Positions 43,106 through 53,129 of a DNA stretch of 64,000 nt are shown piece by piece (position 1 is the stretch's first letter; the number at the start of each line of letters is the position of its first letter). Below the pieces are notes generated by a model, which saw only the letters and a list, made by a program, of their open reading frames with translations, had not been told where the DNA came from and searched no databases. This DNA comes from Marinobacter subterrani. GTDB lineage: Bacteria; Pseudomonadota; Gammaproteobacteria; Pseudomonadales; Oleiphilaceae. A program made the position numbers and the translations under genes. The DNA lies in the NCBI RefSeq assembly GCF_001045555.1, contig NZ_LFBU01000001.1, positions 3,224,001 through 3,288,000 of the forward strand, written 5' to 3'.

Positions 43106-43822
43106 ATGTCCCGTACATTCAAACTTGGTGTTCTGGCCGCAGCGGTCATGGCTGCTGCTCCCGCCGCTCAGGCGTATGAGGCCGGTGATTTGATTGGTCG
43201 TGTTGGTGCCGCGACTGTTGACCCGGACTCATCCAGCAGCAACCTCAACTCTGCCGCCCTTGGCGAGATTCCTGGTGCTCAAGTCAGTGTTGATTCCAAT
43301 ACTCAGCTCGGCCTGACCCTGAGCTACATGTTCACTGACCGGATTGCTCTGGGCGTACTTGGTGCCACCCCGTTCAGCCACGACATCGAAGGCGATGGTT
43401 CTGTCCTTGGCACAAAAGGAAAACTGGCTGAAACCAAGCACCTGCCACCGACCTTTACGGTGCAGTACTTCCCGATGCCCGGCGGAAGCAAGTTCCAGCC
43501 TTACCTCGGTCTTGGCGTCAACTACACCACCTTCTTTGAAGAAAAGCCCTCCCAGGCGCTGACCGATACCTATGCCAGTCTGGCTGCAGGCGTTACCCGT
43601 ACTGACATCGAACTTGATGACAGCGTCGGCCTGGCCGCCGAAATCGGCGCAGACTACATGATCACGAAAAACATCGGTGTAAATGCCGCGATCTGGTACG
43701 CAGACATTGATACCGAAGCAACCATCAATGCCTATGCGGGAAACACCAAAGCAGACACCAGCACCATCGACGTTGATATCGACCCCCTGGTTTACATGGT
43801 AGGTGTGTCCTACAAATTCTGA
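43106..43822 (+). CDS. ompW: Outer-membrane protein OmpW
   Basis: 238 residues. A signal peptide (cut after AAQA, residue ~23) is followed by an eight-stranded barrel: AGDLIGRVGAATVDPDSS at the N-terminus and VYMVGVSYKF ending in the Phe needed for Bam insertion. The ATG at 43106 has AAGGAG at 6 nt; the ATG six bases earlier overlaps it. OmpW-type barrels carry small hydrophobic molecules across the outer membrane. Terminators follow. Confidence 0.93.
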   Translation: MSRTFKLGVLAAAVMAAAPAAQAYEAGDLIGRVGAATVDPDSSSSNLNSAALGEIPGAQVSVDSNTQLGLTLSYMFTDRIALGVLGATPFSHDIEGDGSVLGTKGKLAETKHLPPTFTVQYFPMPGGSKFQPYLGLGVNYTTFFEEKPSQALTDTYASLAAGVTRTDIELDDSVGLAAEIGADYMITKNIGVNAAIWYADIDTEATINAYAGNTKADTSTIDVDIDPLVYMVGVSYKF

Positions 43823-43829
43823 TACCCGT

Positions 43830-43907
43830 ACCCTCCGGCAGTCTCATGGTCTGTGGGCTGCCGGAGGGTGCGTTTCCTGTACGGGGCCCTCCGGCCCCGT
43901 CTTTTTT
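43830..43907 (+). terminator. Two tandem terminators after ompW
   Basis: The first stem is ACCCTCCGGCAG/CTGCCGGAGGGT (12 bp, 43830-43869) followed by GCGTTT. The second is ACGGGGCC/GGCCCCGT with a CTCC loop (43881-43900) and CTTTTTT after it, a canonical rho-independent terminator. Confidence 0.85.
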
Positions 43908-43922
43908 ATCTTCCAGAAACAA

Positions 43923-43950
43923 CGAAGGCGGAGCATCTGCTCCGCCTTCG
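43923..43950 (-). terminator. Terminator of rhlE
   Basis: A perfect 13-bp stem CGAAGGCGGAGCA/TGCTCCGCCTTCG with a 2-nt centre (a 4-nt loop once the last pair is opened), followed on the minus strand by TTGTTT. It lies 19 bp after the helicase stop codon and backs onto the ompW terminators. Confidence 0.7.
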
Positions 43951-43969
43951 TGTCACGCCTCAATCAGTC

Positions 43970-45289
<1,320 letters not shown>

Positions 45290-45554
45290 ATAGGATCAAC
45301 TCTTGATTATTCTGCCTCCACGAACACCGTTGTCGGCGAATGCGGGCAGATGCCATGAACATTCATGGAATAAAAGACGACTACAGTCACGCTCCGTTAT
45401 CGGGGTGACGTCCTCTGACAGGTCGTATGGAAAGGTCGCACGGGCTTAAAGCCTTAAACTGCGGAAATCCCTAGAGGCAGGATGCGGGCACAGTAACAGA
45501 GGGCCCGTGAAATAGCTATAGGTGCTTTTCAGCAACAGGCTTTCAGGCCAGCAC

Positions 45555-45872
45555 TCAGCCGGCGACAACCGCTGACAGGCAACTCATGGTCACCGAGCGG
45601 GCGTAACTCATATCGTACATCTGGCTGAACACGAACACCCCGGCGCACATCGCCGCAATCAGTCCGCCAAAGCGCAGCCAACTGGCCCATCCGGTGGCAT
45701 CAGCGAGGGCCTCGGGTGCTGCCGTTGGCTCGGGTTCACGCCAGAAGAAGCCGGCAAATAACACCAGAAGGGCAAAGGGCAAAGGGCAAGGCTGCCGACA
45801 GTAAACGGCACTGCCCAGACCCGGCAGGAGCGTTAAGGTCAGGGCCACCGATATCGACAGTGGCGACCACAT
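45555..45872 (-). CDS. Possible small membrane protein, unrecognised
   Basis: 105 residues from an ATG at 45872; the frame stays open further upstream past the neighbouring acyltransferase stop, so a GTG near 45962 is also possible. Three hydrophobic segments are visible (around SPLSISVALTLTLLPG, PLPFALLVLFAGFFW and LRFGGLIAAMCAGVFVF). I do not recognise a family and see no clear ribosome site. A triple GGGCAAA tandem repeat lies inside it at about 45769-45790. If it is not a gene, 45290-46005 is a 716-bp stretch with nothing else visible. Confidence 0.35.
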   Translation of the reverse strand: MWSPLSISVALTLTLLPGLGSAVYCRQPCPLPFALLVLFAGFFWREPEPTAAPEALADATGWASWLRFGGLIAAMCAGVFVFSQMYDMSYARSVTMSCLSAVVAG

Positions 45873-46005
45873 TGGGGATACACCAAAGCCCCGGAGTACC
45901 GCAAGCGCACCGTTCCGGGTGGCACTGGAATCACCAACACTGCGAATCCGCTCCGCCACCACGAAAACCGCCCGGGGCAACCAGAGACAGTATGGCCGCA
46001 ACGCC

Positions 46006-46926
46006 CTAGTAGATCGCGGCGGCACCTTCCGGCCGGCTCTTGAAACGCCTGTGCAGCCAAAGGTACTGATCCGGCTGCTCACGAATGGTTGCTTCAATAA
46101 ACTGATTCCAGCGTTCCGCGTCTTTTTGCAGATCGTGCCCGAAGCCTTCCTGGATCGGAGAAAACACCACCCGGTAACGGCCGTCCGGCATTCGCAGGTG
46201 GCTCACGCAGATAACGGCGGCGCCGGATTCACGGGCAATATAGCTTGGCGACGTGATGCATCCGGCACTGACTCCGAAAAACGGCACGAACACCTCGGAC
46301 TTCTTGCCGAAATCCTGATCGCAGGCAAACCACACCTGCCCTCCCTCCTTCAGGAACGACAGCAGAGGCCGGATCTGACGCTTGGTGAATGGCCGGATGT
46401 TGAAATGACGGCGGCGACCGCGTTCGATCATGCGGTCTATCACCGGGTTGTCATTGGGGCGGTACATATAGCCCGGTTTCTGGAGTTTGCAGGCGATCAG
46501 CGGCAACGCAAAATCAAAAATGCTGTAATGACCACCAATCAGCAGCACACCCTTGCCACGTCGCCTGGCTTCCTCAAGGTGCTCGGTGCCATACACCGAT
46601 GCACTCTGACAATAGGGCGCCATATCGCGCCACCAGGCGTGCATGCTTTCCAGGACACCCCGGGCCGACGCCACGAAGGCGTCCTCAACCAGTTGCTTGC
46701 GGGCTGCCTCATCCAGCTCTGGCATGCAGGCCGCCAGGTTGGCATCCGCCACCCGGGCGCGGGACTTCAGTTTGCGGGATAGCAGCCTGCCGAGCGAGCC
46801 ACCAAGACGCTGCTTGATGCCCATTGGCAGAAACGATACCAGCCAGAGGACAAATACCAGAGCCCAGGAGCTCCAGAAGGCGGGATGCCAGAGCGCGCGT
46901 TTTGCAGTTTTTCTGCGGGAGGCCAT
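46006..46926 (-). CDS. LpxL/HtrB-type lipid A acyltransferase
   Basis: 306 residues. One N-terminal membrane helix (WSSWALVFVLWLVSFLPMG) precedes GKGVLLIGGHYSIFDFALPL (~130), with the H-x4-D acyltransferase motif (HYSIFD). DQDFGKKSEVFVPFFG and YRVVFSPIQEGF follow, and the C-terminus has QYLWLHRRFKSRP. These blocks define the lauroyl/myristoyl transferases that add secondary acyl chains to lipid A at the inner membrane. Acyl specificity is not readable. Confidence 0.9.
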   Translation of the reverse strand: MASRRKTAKRALWHPAFWSSWALVFVLWLVSFLPMGIKQRLGGSLGRLLSRKLKSRARVADANLAACMPELDEAARKQLVEDAFVASARGVLESMHAWWRDMAPYCQSASVYGTEHLEEARRRGKGVLLIGGHYSIFDFALPLIACKLQKPGYMYRPNDNPVIDRMIERGRRRHFNIRPFTKRQIRPLLSFLKEGGQVWFACDQDFGKKSEVFVPFFGVSAGCITSPSYIARESGAAVICVSHLRMPDGRYRVVFSPIQEGFGHDLQKDAERWNQFIEATIREQPDQYLWLHRRFKSRPEGAAAIY

Positions 46927-47078
46927 ACAGCGGTCTCTTTACTGTGGGAGCAGCCGGCCCATCCGATTATGAGTACAACGCCGGCGCATCAGCCCCCAAG
47001 ATTGCCACATCCCTTATCGTTTTGGTAGTTGAGTTCGTTACCGATCCTGGCCGGTAACCGACGCCCCCATCCAGCCCT

Positions 47079-48605
47079 TCAGGTCCCGAACAGGGCCGAG
47101 CGCAAGGGCCGCAGGAAACCGCCGGATTCACGAGTGCTGGCATGGGTACGCTTGCCGTCAAACTCCAGATAGCCGTCTTCAATCGGCTCGAACCGCAGGA
47201 TTTTCACATCCTCCAGGTAGTTCTGCGTCGATTTCCAGGGTCCCTGAGTGCCCTGGCGGGGCAGACGATCGGCCGCGCGGTTGATGTAGCCCGCATTGAG
47301 GGAGCCAAGAATGGTTTCGTCACCGCGACTGTTTTCGGTGTCCCGGGCCACCACGGTACGGTAGCCCCGCTTGTCCATCAGGTTCATCAGCCGGCACAGA
47401 TACTCGGCGGCAATATCCACCTTCAGGGTCCAGGAAATGTTGGTATACCCGAAGATCATGCCGGCATTGGGCACGCCCTCCACCATTACGTTTTTGTAGA
47501 TGACCTTGTCTTTCATCACCACGTCCTGACCATCCACCGTGGGATGGATTCCGCCCAGCATCTGGATGTCGAGACCGGTGGCCGGAATGATGATGTCAGC
47601 ATCCAGATGCTCGCCGGACTTAAGGCAGATTCCGGTTTCGGTGAAGCGGTCGATGCGATCAGTGGCGATGGACGCCTTGCCGGCTTTCATGGCCCGGAAC
47701 AGATCGCCGTCCTTCACCACACACAGGCGCTGATCCCAGGGATTGTAATCGGGTGTGAAGTGCCGCATGTCGGCGGTGTCGCCCACCTGGCGTTTGATAA
47801 TGCCCAGGAACAGCCGGCGCATGAACTGTGGGCTCTTTCTGGATCGCCGGTACAGGAAACGGGAAATGGAAATATTCCTGGCGCGGGTCAGCCGGTAGGC
47901 GGTTTTCTCGGACAATATTTTCTGCAGGGCCAGGGTCACCTTGTCGGTGGAGGGCAAAGGCATCAGGTAGGTGGGTGAGCGTTGGAGCATGGTCACATGC
48001 GCGGCCTGCTCCGCCATGGTTGGCACCAGGGTAATGGCGGTCGCGCCGCTGCCAATGACCACCACCTTCTTGCCGGTATAGTCGAGACCTTCCGGCCAGT
48101 GCTGCGGATGCACAATCTGGCCATGGAAGTCACTTTCGCCCGGGAAGTCCGGTTTGTAGCCCTGGTCATAGTTGTAGTAGCCGGTACACCCGACCATGAA
48201 GGTGGCGGTGTAGTGCTCGGTTTCGCCTGTCACTTCGTTCAGGGCCGTGAGCTTCCAGCATTTGTCGACGCCCGACCAGTCTGCCGTTTTCACCGCCAGG
48301 CCATAGCGGATGTGCCGATCGACATCGTTCTCCCGGGCAGTCTCTCGCACGTAATTCTTGATCGAGGCGCCGTCGGCCAGCACCTTGCCGCCGGTCCAGG
48401 GGCGGAAGTTGTAACCGAAGGTGAACATGTCCGAATCCGAACGGATACCCGGGTAACGGAACAGGTCCCAGGTGCCACCCAGAGACTGCCGTCGCTCGAG
48501 GATGGCAAATGACTTCCCGGGGCATTCACGTTTCAGGTGACACGCCATGCCAATGCCGGAAACACCGGCGCCGATGATCAGTACATCGAAATGCTGGTTA
48601 CTCAT
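47079..48605 (-). CDS. Flavin monooxygenase, EtaA/BVMO type
   Basis: 508 residues. LIIGAGVSGIGMACHL (~9-24) binds FAD, VVVIGSGATAITLVP binds NADPH, and FHGQIVHPQHWPEG (~159-172) matches the BVMO fingerprint F-x-G-x3-H-x3-W-P. The overall sequence (GGTWDLFRYPGIRSDSDMFT) resembles EthA/EtaA enzymes that oxidise ketones or thioamides. It is a monocistronic gene, divergent from the PfkB gene; a 10-bp inverted repeat lies between. Confidence 0.9.
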   Translation of the reverse strand: MSNQHFDVLIIGAGVSGIGMACHLKRECPGKSFAILERRQSLGGTWDLFRYPGIRSDSDMFTFGYNFRPWTGGKVLADGASIKNYVRETARENDVDRHIRYGLAVKTADWSGVDKCWKLTALNEVTGETEHYTATFMVGCTGYYNYDQGYKPDFPGESDFHGQIVHPQHWPEGLDYTGKKVVVIGSGATAITLVPTMAEQAAHVTMLQRSPTYLMPLPSTDKVTLALQKILSEKTAYRLTRARNISISRFLYRRSRKSPQFMRRLFLGIIKRQVGDTADMRHFTPDYNPWDQRLCVVKDGDLFRAMKAGKASIATDRIDRFTETGICLKSGEHLDADIIIPATGLDIQMLGGIHPTVDGQDVVMKDKVIYKNVMVEGVPNAGMIFGYTNISWTLKVDIAAEYLCRLMNLMDKRGYRTVVARDTENSRGDETILGSLNAGYINRAADRLPRQGTQGPWKSTQNYLEDVKILRFEPIEDGYLEFDGKRTHASTRESGGFLRPLRSALFGT

Positions 48606-48704
48606 TGCCTGTCCTCTCGGATTCCAGTCCGCTTTTTATAATCAATAGTCTGGAATCAAGATAGCTCAGGCCGGGCTGCCCGGAAATTGGCCAAAGTGGT
48701 ACCG

Positions 48705-48740
48705 GCCCCCGGTTGTTTGAGTCAGTCGTTAACCGGGGGC
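48705..48740. promoter_or_regulatory. Inverted repeat between EtaA-type and PfkB genes
   Basis: GCCCCCGGTT (48705-48714) and AACCGGGGGC (48731-48740) form a perfect 10-bp inverted repeat with a 16-bp spacer in the 211-bp divergent gap. It is an operator or a stem in the PfkB leader. Confidence 0.45.
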
Positions 48741-48816
48741 GTAGTCAGAGGGAGGATCTGCGGAACCGAAACCCTGACTACAATGATTTTTCTCCCTGAT
48801 TGTGGATGAGACCACC

Positions 48817-49686
48817 ATGACAAAACCGATCCTTATTCTCGGCGGTGCCTCCCTGGACACCATCATTCACCTGCCGGAGCTGCCCTCGCCGGAGCCCCAG
48901 ACCCTCTGGCCCAGCGAAAGCTACCGGGCCCTCGGCAGCACCGGCGCTGGCAAAAGCCTGAACCTGGCTTCCCTCGGGCAACCCGTGGTCTTTCACACAT
49001 TGCTGGGCAGGGATACGGAAGGCCAGCAAATCCGGGACGCCCTGGCCCACCCCCGGATCCGTGTGCTGGAGGAGGAAACTGACGGGCCCACTGAACAGCA
49101 TGTGAACCTGATGTCGGCGGACGGCAAACGCATTTCGCTGTTCATCCAGCCGCCTCCTGAGCCTGAACACGTCGACTGGACGCAGGCGCAACAGGCACTG
49201 GCAGAGTGCTCACTGGCGGTGGTAAACATCCTCGGGTACACCCGATCTGCCCTGCCGTGGCTGAAGGCTGCGGGCACGCCCATCTGGACCGACCTGCACG
49301 ACTACGACGGACACAACCCGTATCATGAACCCTTTATAGAGGCCGCCCGGGCAATCTTCCTGTCCAGCGACAATCTTCCAGACTACCGCACCACCATGGA
49401 AAGGCTGATCCATCGGGGCAAGGAATTCGTGGTATGCACCCACGGCTCGGAGGGGGCGACACTGCTGACCAGCGACGGACGGTGGCTGGAGCAGCCCGTG
49501 GTTTCAGTCTCCGGGGTGGTCGATACCAACGGCGCCGGCGATGCCTTTTTCAGCGGTTTCCTGCACCGCTATTTGCAGGGCGCAGAACTGACCGACTGCC
49601 TGAGGGGCGGGGCCATCGCCGGGGCGCTGTGTGTCACCTCCCGGGAGCTGGCCTCTCCGGACCTGAATACGCAACGGCTGGCCTGA
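48817..49686 (+). CDS. PfkB-family carbohydrate kinase
   Basis: 289 residues. GSTGAGKSLNLASLG at ~45 is the PfkB N-terminal signature and VVDTNGAGDAFFSGFLH at ~235 the C-terminal one with the catalytic Asp (GAGD). It phosphorylates a sugar or nucleoside with ATP. The GTG five codons upstream is a weaker start. Its 3' end is 10 bp from the convergent YgjV gene. The substrate is not readable. Confidence 0.85.
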   Translation: MTKPILILGGASLDTIIHLPELPSPEPQTLWPSESYRALGSTGAGKSLNLASLGQPVVFHTLLGRDTEGQQIRDALAHPRIRVLEEETDGPTEQHVNLMSADGKRISLFIQPPPEPEHVDWTQAQQALAECSLAVVNILGYTRSALPWLKAAGTPIWTDLHDYDGHNPYHEPFIEAARAIFLSSDNLPDYRTTMERLIHRGKEFVVCTHGSEGATLLTSDGRWLEQPVVSVSGVVDTNGAGDAFFSGFLHRYLQGAELTDCLRGGAIAGALCVTSRELASPDLNTQRLA

Positions 49687-49695
49687 AAACCGGGA

Positions 49696-50244
49696 TCAAC
49701 TACCCGGGGTAAAATCGGGGTATTTCTTCTGCAGCCGATAGAGCCGCATAATGGTGATGATGTTGGTGACCAGCACCATGCCCTCCGCCAGGGTACCACC
49801 CACCGAGCCGATAACAATGTTGTTCAGCATCCACGCCAGCGCTGCCAGACCGAGGATGATACGCAGGGGAATACCCCGGAGCATGAACATGCCCACGGTG
49901 CCGAAAACCGCAGCGGCAAGGGGAAACACGTCGGTGATCGATTTCCAGGTCACCCAGGCGACCACCAGATTCACCGCCAGCATGCCCAGCATGATTGACC
50001 AGTTGCCCTGGTATTTGCGGGCCAGGGTAATGCGCAGGATCACCAGTACCGTCAAGGCTGATGCCGTCCAGCTCTCGAACAACGCGAACATCAGCGCAAA
50101 GGCTACGTTGGCGGAAATCAGCAGCACCATCAGCCGGTCGTCATTCTTGTTGGCGAAACCGACAATGCAGAACCCGAGGGCCACCAGGCCACAAAGCTGG
50201 CCCAGCCCCTCGGCGAGGGTCATGCCCGCGATAAATTCAGTCAT
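49696..50244 (-). CDS. YgjV-family inner-membrane protein
   Basis: 182 residues, about six hydrophobic segments with little polar sequence. LCGLVALGFCIVGFANKNDD, LRITLARKY and RLYRLQKKYPDF match the YgjV family (Imp-YgjV domain), a conserved membrane protein without defined function. It is monocistronic. Confidence 0.8.
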   Translation of the reverse strand: MTEFIAGMTLAEGLGQLCGLVALGFCIVGFANKNDDRLMVLLISANVAFALMFALFESWTASALTVLVILRITLARKYQGNWSIMLGMLAVNLVVAWVTWKSITDVFPLAAAVFGTVGMFMLRGIPLRIILGLAALAWMLNNIVIGSVGGTLAEGMVLVTNIITIMRLYRLQKKYPDFTPGS

Positions 50245-50389
50245 TGTTCAGAGATGTACCCTTTTGGCGCCATCACGGTAGTCCCGTCTTTCCAGACAAA
50301 GCATCAGCCTGACACAATTGCTGTTATTGAGCCACGGAGTACCGTGTGCCAAAGTGATTCCCATCTTTGAGCAAGGACTTTCCCTGACC

Positions 50390-51421
50390 ATGAAAACCGT
50401 ATTCTCACCCCTGCACAGCCGTCGCCATGTCAAAACCGAACTGGACGGCGGACTTCTGATCGAGCCCCACGAGAAGCCTTCCCGGGCCGAAACCATCCTT
50501 GCGCGGGTGAAGGACCAGGCGCTCGGGGAGATCCTGGAGCCGGAAGAGTTCGGGCTTGGGCCGGTCAAGCGGGTGCACACGGCCGATTATGTGAGTTTCC
50601 TGGAAACCTGCTGGGACGAGTGGGTGGCGGCCGGCAAGCGCGGCGAGGCCATCCCCACCTTCTGGGTTGGCCGGGGCATGCGCGCCCGTCTGCCAAAGGA
50701 CATCGACGGTCGCCTCGGCTATTACAGTCTCGGCGCCGATACCTCAATTTCCGATGGCACCTGGGAAGCGGCCCGGGCATCCGCCAATGTCGCTCTCACC
50801 GCCCAGAAGCTGGTGGCCGAGGGTGAACGCGCCGCCTTCGCCCTGTGCCGGCCACCGGGTCATCACGCCCATGCCGATGTGTTCGGAGGCTACTGCTTCT
50901 TTAATAATGCCGCCATCGCGGCCCAGGCGTTCCGGGACCAGGGCTATGGCAAGGTCGCTGTGCTGGATGTGGACTTCCACCACGGCAACGGCACCCAGGC
51001 AATTTTCTATGACCGTAGCGATGTGCTCACCATCAGCCTGCACGGCGACCCGGACCTGGTATTTCCGCACTTTCTGGGGTTCGAGGATGAAACCGGCGAG
51101 GGTGATGGCGAAGCCTACAACCTGAACATCGTCTTTCCGCCTGACACTCCCTTCAGCATCTGGAGCCAGGGGCTCGAAAAAGCCTGCGAACGCATTCGGA
51201 CGTTTGCACCGGATGCTCTGGTAGTGGCGCTGGGGGTGGATACCTTCGAAGAAGATCCAATTTCCTTCTTCAAACTCACCTCAGGCGATTACCTGAAACT
51301 GGGCAAGCGTCTGGAGCAGCTGGGCCTGCCAACGGTGTTCACCATGGAGGGCGGCTACGACGTCGACGCCATCGGCGTGAACGCGGTGAATGTGATGCAG
51401 GGGTTTGAAGGCAAAAGCTGA
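50390..51421 (+). CDS. Histone deacetylase-family amidohydrolase (acetylpolyamine-type)
   Basis: 343 residues, the length of bacterial acetylpolyamine amidohydrolases. RPPGHHAHADVFGGYCFFNN (~152-171) holds the His pair, VLDVDFHHGNGTQAIFY (~190-206) the Zn ligands Asp and His, and MEGGYD (~321-326) the transition-state Tyr. It deacetylates polyamines or another N-acetyl compound with Zn2+. The chosen ATG follows a long non-coding upstream frame. A transglutaminase-like gene follows 99 bp later on the same strand. Confidence 0.9.
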   Translation: MKTVFSPLHSRRHVKTELDGGLLIEPHEKPSRAETILARVKDQALGEILEPEEFGLGPVKRVHTADYVSFLETCWDEWVAAGKRGEAIPTFWVGRGMRARLPKDIDGRLGYYSLGADTSISDGTWEAARASANVALTAQKLVAEGERAAFALCRPPGHHAHADVFGGYCFFNNAAIAAQAFRDQGYGKVAVLDVDFHHGNGTQAIFYDRSDVLTISLHGDPDLVFPHFLGFEDETGEGDGEAYNLNIVFPPDTPFSIWSQGLEKACERIRTFAPDALVVALGVDTFEEDPISFFKLTSGDYLKLGKRLEQLGLPTVFTMEGGYDVDAIGVNAVNVMQGFEGKS

Positions 51422-51520
51422 TCGATGCGGGCAATGGCTTTGGCGGAAACGGCCATTGCCCGTAGGTTGCTAACTGGGCCACGATGAGGGCCCGATACCC
51501 CCGGAACCGGATGAATACCC

Positions 51521-52189
51521 ATGGAACGCTACCTCCAGCCAACGGCCTTCTTTGATTACAACCAGCCGCAGCTGAAGGCCTGGATTGAAGCACAGCTGCA
51601 GGGCGTGCCAGAGGATTCGGTGGAACAGATCAAGGCGCTTTATCTCGCCGTGCGGGACAGCGTCAGTTACAACCCCTATGTCTTCCAGACCGAGCCCAAG
51701 ACCTTCAGCGCCAGCTATGCCCTGGAAAGCGGCGAGACCTACTGCATTCCCAAGGCGGTTCTGCTCGGTGCCGCCGCCCGTTCCATTGGCGTTCCCAGCC
51801 GTCTGGGCCTGGCGGACGTGCGCAACCACCTGTCCAGCCCCAGGCTGATCGAGTGGCTGCGGTCGGATATCTTCCGCATGCACGGCTATATAGAGTTGTA
51901 TCTGAACGGCCGCTGGGTAAAGGCCACCCCGGCCTTCAACCGGCAACTCTGTGAACTGATGAAGGTGGAACCCCTGGATTTTGACGGCCTCCACGATTCG
52001 GTGTTCCAGGAATATACCGAGTCCGGCCAGGCGCACATGGAATACATCAACGATCACGGGGTCTTTGTCGACGTGCCCCATGACTTTATTGTCGAAGGCG
52101 TCCGGGCCGCCTACGGCCATCTGTTCAACGGGGATAAGGCGCCGGAGAGTGCCCTCCCCAGCCTTGAAGAGGAAGTGACAAAGGACTAG
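51521..52189 (+). CDS. Transglutaminase-like cysteine protease-fold protein
   Basis: 222 residues. The core has GETYCIPKAVLLGAAARSIG (Cys ~83), SRLGLADVRNHL, and MHGYIELYLNGRWVKATPAF with the His (~122). The Asp of the usual W-x-x-x-D-P turn is replaced by T-P-A-F, so the catalytic triad may be altered. Members act as peptidases or amidases. The stop overlaps the convergent binding-protein gene by 4 bp. Confidence 0.8.
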   Translation: MERYLQPTAFFDYNQPQLKAWIEAQLQGVPEDSVEQIKALYLAVRDSVSYNPYVFQTEPKTFSASYALESGETYCIPKAVLLGAAARSIGVPSRLGLADVRNHLSSPRLIEWLRSDIFRMHGYIELYLNGRWVKATPAFNRQLCELMKVEPLDFDGLHDSVFQEYTESGQAHMEYINDHGVFVDVPHDFIVEGVRAAYGHLFNGDKAPESALPSLEEEVTKD

Positions 52190-52950
52190 TCGTTCAAACG
52201 CCCGCTGGCCGCCGCAGCATCAAATTCAACGTACAGGTCACCGGCCAGCTCACGGTAAAGACCCACTTCCTTCAATCGCCTCAATTCCGCGGACAGCTTG
52301 CGCAGGAAGCGCCGGTTGGCTTCTGTATTGTGGCAGGTCAGCCGGTCATAGCTTTCGAGAAGGGGGGCTTCCGGATCGTAGCTCAGGTTTTCCACGTACG
52401 GCAGGATATCAGGGACGGCGGCGATCATTGCAGCGAACCGGTCATGCTCGAGCATGGCCAGGTTCTGGGCATCGCTTTTGGACCAGATCACGTTGACATC
52501 ATGGCCCTCCAGAACCTCATCCAGATAGGTTTCATGGCCAATCACCGCGCCTACAGACTGCCCTTCCAGCTGTGACAAATGGCGGACGGGGTCTTCTCCC
52601 TCTGGGGTGAACAGGTAATAGGTGAATTTGCCGAGCGGAAAGCTTGCGATCACAGCATCTTCGCCCATCCGCTGTTCCAGAATCTGGGTGAACGAGTAGA
52701 TGCAGTCCGCTTCGCCCTGTTCAAACACCAGCATGGCCCGCTTGTAAGGGTAAAAGCGTTCACGCACATCCACCTCCAGCCCCTCCAGGGCCCGATGCAG
52801 AATCTTCTGGTAGACACCGTCCTGGCTTTCAGTCAGAAGGCTGGTGATGCCGGGAACGGCCAACCGAACCGGAGAATCGGCCAGCGCGGGGGTAGCGATA
52901 AGACTGGTGCCAACCAGCAGTGTACCGAAGACGTAAACAAGGCGTTTCAT
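52186..52950 (-). CDS. Periplasmic solute-binding protein, SBP_bac_3 type
   Basis: 254 residues from ATG 52950. The signal peptide (MKRLVYVFGTLLVG..., cut after ALA) precedes a polar-amino-acid-type binding fold, RERFYPYKRAMLVFEQGEAD and LEGQSVGAVIGHETYL. No ATPase or permease genes are adjacent, so it may serve a distant transporter or be a stand-alone sensor-like receptor. Confidence 0.8.
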   Translation of the reverse strand: MKRLVYVFGTLLVGTSLIATPALADSPVRLAVPGITSLLTESQDGVYQKILHRALEGLEVDVRERFYPYKRAMLVFEQGEADCIYSFTQILEQRMGEDAVIASFPLGKFTYYLFTPEGEDPVRHLSQLEGQSVGAVIGHETYLDEVLEGHDVNVIWSKSDAQNLAMLEHDRFAAMIAAVPDILPYVENLSYDPEAPLLESYDRLTCHNTEANRRFLRKLSAELRRLKEVGLYRELAGDLYVEFDAAAASGRLND

Positions 52951-53069
52951 AGCGTGAACATCAGTCAGTGACAAACAGGAAATGACCACTTTTCATACAG
53001 AGCGGTCCAGTATGACAACCAGGTTTCGGGGTGACCAGAAAAACCTTGTTAAATGTGCGGGTTTAGCCG

Positions 53070-53100
53070 ATAAAAAAGGCACCGGATCGCTCCGGTGCCT
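53070..53100 (-). terminator. Terminator of ahpF
   Basis: A 10-bp perfect stem AGGCACCGGA/TCCGGTGCCT with a TCGC loop; on the minus strand it is followed by TTTTTTA. It begins 30 bp after the ahpF stop codon. Confidence 0.88.
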
Positions 53101-53129
53101 CTCTCTCATCAGGTGGCATTAACCGTGAT

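Noticed and set aside
45769..45790. A triple GGGCAAA tandem repeat as a CRISPR or phase-variation tract
   Set aside because: Only three 7-bp units inside a doubtful frame; no spacer pattern and no evidence of length variation.
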